The notes below the pieces were generated by a model. The model was not told the DNA's origin. It saw nothing but the letters and a program-made list of their open reading frames with translations, and ran no database searches. A stretch of DNA of 9,623 nucleotides from CAYNWK01 sp964400875 (lineage in GTDB: Bacteria; Chloroflexota; Anaerolineae; Anaerolineales; UBA4823): positions 1 through 9,623 of the forward strand of contig CAYNWK010000164.1 in the NCBI GenBank assembly GCA_964400875.1. The letters run 5' to 3'. Made by a program: the position numbers and the translations under genes. Below, piece after piece: positions 5,918 through 9,623 of the stretch. Numbering within the stretch: the stretch's first letter is position 1; each line of letters opens with the position of its first letter.

Positions 5918-8286
5918 CCATAACCGAAAGCTGCGATCTGTGCGGCTTAGACATCCAGGGCGAACCGATCCGGCGCGACTTTGATGGCGAGGAGAAGCAT
6001 TTTTGCTGTGAGGGTTGCGCCCGGGTGTACCAGATCGCCCAGGAAAACGATATGCTCGACGAGGTGACGAGCAAGCCGGAGCCAAAGCACCAGAAGATGA
6101 CCGACATCGTCTTCAATCCCGGCAAGACCGTCCATATTTCAGTAAACGGGATGTGGTGCGCAGGCTGCGCCGAAGCCGCCGAGAGGGTGATCCGCAAACA
6201 ACCCGGTATCAAAGAAGCGGATGTCAATTTTGCTTCAGAGCAAGGCCGGATCCAATACGATCCGCATACGGTTGACCTCGACAAGGTCTTACGCGATTTG
6301 GATAGTTTGGGATATCGTGCTCGCCTGGTTACGGATGCGGAGGATGAGCGCTCTGAGGAACAGCAGGTGACCCTCACCCTGCAACTGATCGCCTCGGTTG
6401 CCTTCGGGATGCAGGTCATGCTCCTCTATCTGGTGCAGCTCTATCCACTATACGCAGCCGGCAAATTCAACGACCCAGAGGTGCGCAAGATCCAGTACCT
6501 GGTCTGGTTGCTGGCCACCCCTGTCATTCTCTTTGGCGGCCGTTCCTTTTTAAAAGGCGCATGGCGGGCGCTGCGCGCCGGCACCGCCACGATGGATACC
6601 CTCGTCGCTTTGGGGACGCTGTCGGCCTATAGTTACAGTGCCTATATCACCCTGACCGGAGGAGGCGAAGTCTATTTCGATTCCGTCGCCATGATCACCA
6701 CCTTCATCCTGTTCGGGCGCTACCTGGAAAAGATGGGCGGCGCCCAGGCGCGCAAGGATATCCGCAAGTTATTGCAGCTGCGTCCGGATAAGGCCACCCG
6801 CCGATCGCAAAGGGGGTGGGAAGATGTGCGCGCTGCTGCACTGATCCCGGGAGATCAGATCTTGATTAAACCGGGGGAACGCGTCCCGGCGGATGCGGAG
6901 ATCCAGGAAGGCTCCGCAGCTTTGGACGAAGCGCTGCTCACCGGAGAGTCACAGCCGGTTGACAAGGGCCCTGGGGAGATGATCTATGCTGGCACCGTGG
7001 TGACGGATGATGCTTTGGTCTGCCGGGTCTTGCACGCCTCCCAAGCTACCCGACTGGCGCAAATCACCCAGATCGTCCAACAAACCCTAAATACCAAACC
7101 CCCTATCCAACGACTAGCGGACAGGGCTTCAGCATACTTCGCCTTCGGCATTCTGGGAGCAGCGGTGATCACCTTTTTGGGCTGGCTGCTCAGCGGACAT
7201 CCGCCCTCCCAGGCGCTCTTGGCGGCTGTCGCCGTCTTAGTAGTGGCCTGCCCGTGCGCGCTAGGATTGGCGACGCCGCTGGCTTTTGCGATCACCCTGG
7301 GCCGCACAAGCCAGATGGGCATCCTGGTTCGCAACCCAAAAGCAATGGAGACGGTCACCCAAATTGATCGGGTCGCGTTCGACAAAACCGGAACGCTAAC
7401 CCGCGGCCAACTGCAAGTGGTGGAGGCCGTTCCGCTGTCAGGTGCCGGAATCGGCAAACAGGAGATTCTGTGCAAGGCAGCTGCTGTCGAACAGTATTCC
7501 GAGCATCCATTGGCGCAAGCCATCGTCAAGGCCTGTTCGGGTGAAATCCCACCAGGCGCGGATTTTAAAAATCTGCGCGGCCTGGGGGTGAGCGCTCGCT
7601 TGGAAGAGGCAAACCCCGCGCGCATCATGGTGGGTTCGGCTCGCTTCCTCGGCGTCAACGGCGGTCCCGGTTATCACGATCAAGCCAGGCAGTACGCTTC
7701 CAGGGGTGAGACGATTGTCTGGGTTGGATGGGGAGAGAAGGTTTTTGGGTTCATCACGCTGCGCGACGAACCCAATGCGACTGCTGTGCCGGCGTTGGAT
7801 CAACTGGCCCGGCAGGGAATCCGGATCGTGATGCTCTCCGGTGACAGCCGGGATACGACCCGGGTTATCGCTGAAGAGCTAGGCATTCGCGAATATCTTG
7901 GCGATATTTCTCCCGGGGAGAAAGCCGAACGTATCCAAGGCTGGCAGCGAAGCGGAGAACGGGTGATTATGGTGGGGGATGGCGTCAACGATGCGCCGGC
8001 TCTGGCCCAAGCCGATCTCAGCATCACGGTGGCTGGGGGTACCGACATCGCCGGAGAGACTTCGGACGTGGTGTTAACCCGATCCGATCTTACCTTGATA
8101 CCGCAGTTCATCCAGATCTCCCGGCGCACCCGGGGAATTATTCGGGAAAACTTGGGATGGGCTTTTGCATACAACTTGATCACCGTACCACTGGCGGCTT
8201 TTGGAATCATCAGCCCGGTCATCGCGGCGATCGCCATGGCAACCAGCAGCTTGCTGGTGGTCGCCAATTCATTGCGCTTGCGCTAG
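5911..8286 (+). CDS. ccoI: Copper-transporting P1B-type ATPase, CcoI/FixI type
   Basis: The 791-residue protein is an ATP-driven copper pump. From the N-terminus it has a Cys cluster (C8, C11, C32, C33, C36) typical of the extra metal-binding domain in FixI/CcoI-like pumps, an HMA domain with G-M-W-C83-A-G-C86, eight membrane helices, the actuator motif TGES (344-347), the transport motif C447-P-C449, the phosphorylation site D491 in DKTGT, HP at 532-533 and GDGVND at 689-694. The last helices hold YN (754-755) and MATSS (776-780), expected for Cu(I) pumps. All catalytic elements are intact. CcoI-type pumps deliver copper for CuB in cbb3 oxidase rather than detoxify the cell, and the position at the end of this operon supports that role; a general CopA is the alternative. 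The ATG at 5911 overlaps the stop of the preceding gene and lacks a strong Shine-Dalgarno site, suggesting translational coupling. Confidence 0.92.
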   Translation: MVAITESCDLCGLDIQGEPIRRDFDGEEKHFCCEGCARVYQIAQENDMLDEVTSKPEPKHQKMTDIVFNPGKTVHISVNGMWCAGCAEAAERVIRKQPGIKEADVNFASEQGRIQYDPHTVDLDKVLRDLDSLGYRARLVTDAEDERSEEQQVTLTLQLIASVAFGMQVMLLYLVQLYPLYAAGKFNDPEVRKIQYLVWLLATPVILFGGRSFLKGAWRALRAGTATMDTLVALGTLSAYSYSAYITLTGGGEVYFDSVAMITTFILFGRYLEKMGGAQARKDIRKLLQLRPDKATRRSQRGWEDVRAAALIPGDQILIKPGERVPADAEIQEGSAALDEALLTGESQPVDKGPGEMIYAGTVVTDDALVCRVLHASQATRLAQITQIVQQTLNTKPPIQRLADRASAYFAFGILGAAVITFLGWLLSGHPPSQALLAAVAVLVVACPCALGLATPLAFAITLGRTSQMGILVRNPKAMETVTQIDRVAFDKTGTLTRGQLQVVEAVPLSGAGIGKQEILCKAAAVEQYSEHPLAQAIVKACSGEIPPGADFKNLRGLGVSARLEEANPARIMVGSARFLGVNGGPGYHDQARQYASRGETIVWVGWGEKVFGFITLRDEPNATAVPALDQLARQGIRIVMLSGDSRDTTRVIAEELGIREYLGDISPGEKAERIQGWQRSGERVIMVGDGVNDAPALAQADLSITVAGGTDIAGETSDVVLTRSDLTLIPQFIQISRRTRGIIRENLGWAFAYNLITVPLAAFGIISPVIAAIAMATSSLLVVANSLRLR

Positions 8287-8301
8287 ACGGATAAGGTTTC
8301 A

Positions 8302-8527
8302 TCACCTCTTGTCCCTAACGTGTGCCAGAATCCATTGGGGAGAGGCAAAGGCCTCCGCGCCCTGCAAAGTCACCTCTTCGGAAAAGGGCCGGATCGCGGG
8401 ATACAAGACAAAAAGGACCCCTGAGACGGCGAGGGCCAGGGCGCCTAGGCGCACACGCGATCTAATCGCAGTTCGCGGGATGTCCCTTTTCCCCCATTAC
8501 TGCTGGGTTTTCAATTAATGTAGCCAT
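8302..8527 (-). pseudogene. Remnant of a membrane-protein gene (frameshifted and cut short)
   Basis: On the minus strand GGAGAA (8537-8532) sits 4 bases before ATG at 8527, which opens a frame of only 21 residues that ends at TAG 8464-8462. From the same region a second frame, shifted by one base, runs to TGA at 8304-8302. It reads T-A-I-R-S-R-V-R-L-G-A-L-A-L-A, a hydrophobic helix with S-G-V-L-F-V-L-Y, then P-A-I-R-P-F-S-E-E and F-A-S-P-Q-W-I-L-A-H. This resembles the N-terminus of multi-helix membrane proteins that I recall from Chloroflexota and Actinobacteria. Removing one base from the run ATGGGGGAAAA (near 8497-8487) would join both frames into about 74 residues. The gene then breaks off after the first helices, next to the end of ccoI. 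Two lesions make decay likely; a sequencing error can explain the first but not the second. The original function is not known. Confidence 0.65.
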
Positions 8528-8550
8528 GATTTTCTCCTTTGGCAGCATTA

Positions 8551-8595
8551 ATAAAAACCGCCGATCCTAATCTCCTTCTTCGGAGAGGATCGGCG
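8551..8595 (-). terminator. Intrinsic terminator of the histidine kinase gene
   Basis: Read on the minus strand, the arms at 8595-8586 and 8568-8559 pair over 10 bases (CGCCGATCCT with AGGATCGGCG), and the stem continues with CTCC/GGAG after a short bulge. The second arm is followed directly by GTTTTTAT (8558-8551). The stem includes the last codons and stop of the kinase gene, so transcription should end before the remnant gene at 8527. Confidence 0.85.
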
Positions 8596-9349
8596 CCGTT
8601 AGCTGAATTGCCGTACCTTGATTGGGCTGAGATCGAATTTCCAGGTATCCCCCAATCGATCTCGCGCGTTCGAAAGAGCCCACGATGCCATAATGTCCTT
8701 TTTTACTTAACTCCGGCCATCTTTCCGGCAGTTCGAAACCGCAGCCGTCATCTTGGATTTCCAGCTTTGCCTGGTGGTCTTGCCTGCTGAGGCGCACCCA
8801 GATCGTCTCTGCCTGAGCGTGACGGATGACGTTGCTGATCGCCTGCTGGTATACGCGATAAAAAGCCAGCCGGATTTGTTCTGGCCAATCCCCAGGGCCT
8901 GGTTCTAATTCCAGGTTGATTGCCAGGTCCGGATAGGCATTTTGGAGATCGCCGATGTGGGAACGGATGGCTTTCTCCAGTCCAAAGGCTATCAACGTAG
9001 GGGGACGTAATTCACCGCAGAGCGAGCGCAACTGGGCGATCACGCGCCGAACCAAAGGGATTACCGCAGCGCCCTGATCGTTAGCCACAGCGATGGCTTG
9101 TTGGTCCTCAATGATTGGAAATATTTCTTTGAGTTGATAATAAACCGCATACAGATCCTGGATGGGGCCGTCGTGGAGGTCCTGGGCGAGTCGGAGGCGT
9201 TCCGCCTCAGCGCTGTCCATCAGATGAGCATGAATTTCATTTAAATCTTCAGGGTTCTCATCCATGCGAGTCGATACAAGTGCCTTCCAGGGGCAGATCA
9301 AGGCCTGCTTGGTCTGAACATATGGTGTGCGCCTTCCTGAAGATAACAT
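8567..9349 (-). CDS. NarL-class sensor histidine kinase core without sensor domain
   Basis: The 260-residue protein consists of a HisKA_3 dimerisation and phosphoacceptor region (about 48-115) with R-L-A-Q-D-L-H59-D-G-P-I-Q, where H59 is the expected phosphorylation site, and an ATP-binding domain with N173 in the N box (QQAISNVIRHA), DDGCGF (200-205) and G-H-Y-G-I-V-G-S-F-E-R-A-R (218-230). No membrane helix, PAS or GAF domain precedes the catalytic core, which is unusual, since kinases of this NreB/DegS/NarX class normally carry a sensor. It could sense through a partner or be the shortened end of a longer protein. The start at 9349 has only a weak Shine-Dalgarno site (GAAGGG). ATG at 9265 (residue 29) is an alternative, because the first 28 residues look non-domain-like, but nothing suitable precedes it. 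No response regulator gene follows; a remnant gene lies downstream behind a terminator. Confidence 0.85.
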   Translation of the reverse strand: MLSSGRRTPYVQTKQALICPWKALVSTRMDENPEDLNEIHAHLMDSAEAERLRLAQDLHDGPIQDLYAVYYQLKEIFPIIEDQQAIAVANDQGAAVIPLVRRVIAQLRSLCGELRPPTLIAFGLEKAIRSHIGDLQNAYPDLAINLELEPGPGDWPEQIRLAFYRVYQQAISNVIRHAQAETIWVRLSRQDHQAKLEIQDDGCGFELPERWPELSKKGHYGIVGSFERARSIGGYLEIRSQPNQGTAIQLTAPILSEEGD

Positions 9350-9359
9350 GGCGCCCTTC

Positions 9360-9401
9360 AGGTGTCTTTATATAAGTGTTATCAGATCCTTAAAAACACC
9401 T
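9360..9401 (-). promoter_or_regulatory. Promoter region with imperfect inverted repeat upstream of the kinase
   Basis: AGGTGTCTTTA (9360-9370) and TAAAAACACCT (9391-9401) are inverted repeats of 11 bases with a single mismatch, separated by 20 bases, so the centres are about three helical turns apart. On the minus strand a TATATAAA box (-10-like) lies at about 9376-9369, partly in the left arm, and the right arm covers the place of a -35 box, which is poor (GTTTTT). The layout suits an operator for a dimeric regulator, but no regulator can be named. Confidence 0.35.
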
Positions 9402-9569
9402 AAACTATGCGGGGATAGGGGGCGTTGGGATTTTGAAGCCAACCCCAAGGCACCGGTTAAGCGAGCCGCACCACCCTTCGGACACATAAGCTGGCTTTAA
9501 GGTGCGGGTAAATAAGGGATAAAGACCGGCGGAAAGATTTGCGGGAGAATACAAAGTATGGAAAGACCA
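9402..9569. other. Gene-free stretch between kinase promoter and element end
   Basis: I see no convincing gene here. Possible pairings are CCGCACC (9466-9472) with GGTGCGG (9501-9507), and GTTGG (9424-9428) with CCAAC (9439-9443). No tRNA, riboswitch or other known RNA family is recognisable to me. Confidence 0.4.
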
Positions 9570-9623
9570 GTGACGCTCCGTCTCCTAAAGCAGACGGCTT
9601 CTTGGGACACGCTTGACCCAACG
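9570..9623 (-). mobile_element. Probable right end of an IS200/IS605-type element (cut by window edge)
   Basis: Read on the minus strand the sequence runs AAGAAGCCGTCT, a short loop, AGACGG, then AGCGTCAC. The stem is CCGTCT/AGACGG (9578-9583 and 9592-9597) with an 8-base loop. A stem-loop between an AAGCC-type start and a GTCAC-type end, right at or after the end of tnpB, is the usual look of the right end of IS605-family elements and of the 3' part of their guide RNA. If this is correct, tnpB lies beyond the right edge on the minus strand and the element ends near 9570. Only the last few codons could be inside the window, so the call rests on the hairpin and its flanks. Confidence 0.42.

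Noticed and set aside
6984..7658. Minus-strand open frame of 224 codons inside ccoI
   Set aside because: It lies opposite catalytic motifs of the ATPase and has no domain pattern of its own.
8289..8314. Possible terminator after ccoI (GGATAAG/CTTGTCC)
   Set aside because: The stem is only 7 bp with a G-U pair and is not followed by a T run.
1..9623. CRISPR array, tRNA or rRNA genes
   Set aside because: No regularly spaced repeats and no recognisable tRNA or rRNA sequence were seen on reading both strands.

Overview
The window carries one complete, plus-strand gene block for a cbb3-type (C-family) haem-copper terminal oxidase and its assembly, flanked on both sides by minus-strand signalling genes. 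The DNA is a moderately GC-rich bacterial sequence with strong Shine-Dalgarno sites and tightly packed genes. The oxidase variants, the GC level and a broken membrane-protein gene that resembles a family I associate with Chloroflexota and Actinobacteria suggest a Chloroflexota-like (perhaps Anaerolineae) bacterium. That assignment is an inference and I hold it weakly.

Layout: (1) 1-253, minus strand: the N-terminal part of a PAS-domain protein that runs off the left edge. (2) 254-722: a long divergent intergenic region with a good sigma70-like promoter for the oxidase operon, a leader that can fold, and a strong Shine-Dalgarno site followed by a tiny reading frame. (3) 723-5123: ccoN, an unusually long CcoO-type protein with five haem-c motifs, a CcoS-like assembly protein, a small two-helix membrane protein and a small protein resembling the ABM/dimeric alpha-beta barrel fold. 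(4) 5143-5178: a perfect 16-bp hairpin. (5) 5204-8286: a SafE/DsbD-like membrane protein and a CcoI/FixI-type copper P-type ATPase with overlapping ends. (6) 8302-8527, minus: remnant of a membrane-protein gene with a frameshift and a lost 3' part. (7) 8567-9349, minus: a NarL-class histidine kinase core without a sensor domain, followed by a textbook intrinsic terminator. (8) 9360-9623: a promoter/operator-like inverted repeat, a gene-free stretch, and what looks like the end of an IS200/IS605-type element entering from the right.

How the genes fit together: CcoN is the catalytic subunit (low-spin haem b, haem b3-CuB). The CcoO-type fusion would carry electrons from the donor to CcoN through its haems c. 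There is no separate haem-bearing CcoP in the window. Its haem-c domains appear to be built into the CcoO protein, and the stand-alone two-helix protein may replace its membrane anchor. CcoI and the SafE-like protein would supply copper for the CuB site, and CcoS is needed in other bacteria for cofactor insertion. The five-haem fusion and the apparently rearranged CcoP are the most unusual features of the window.
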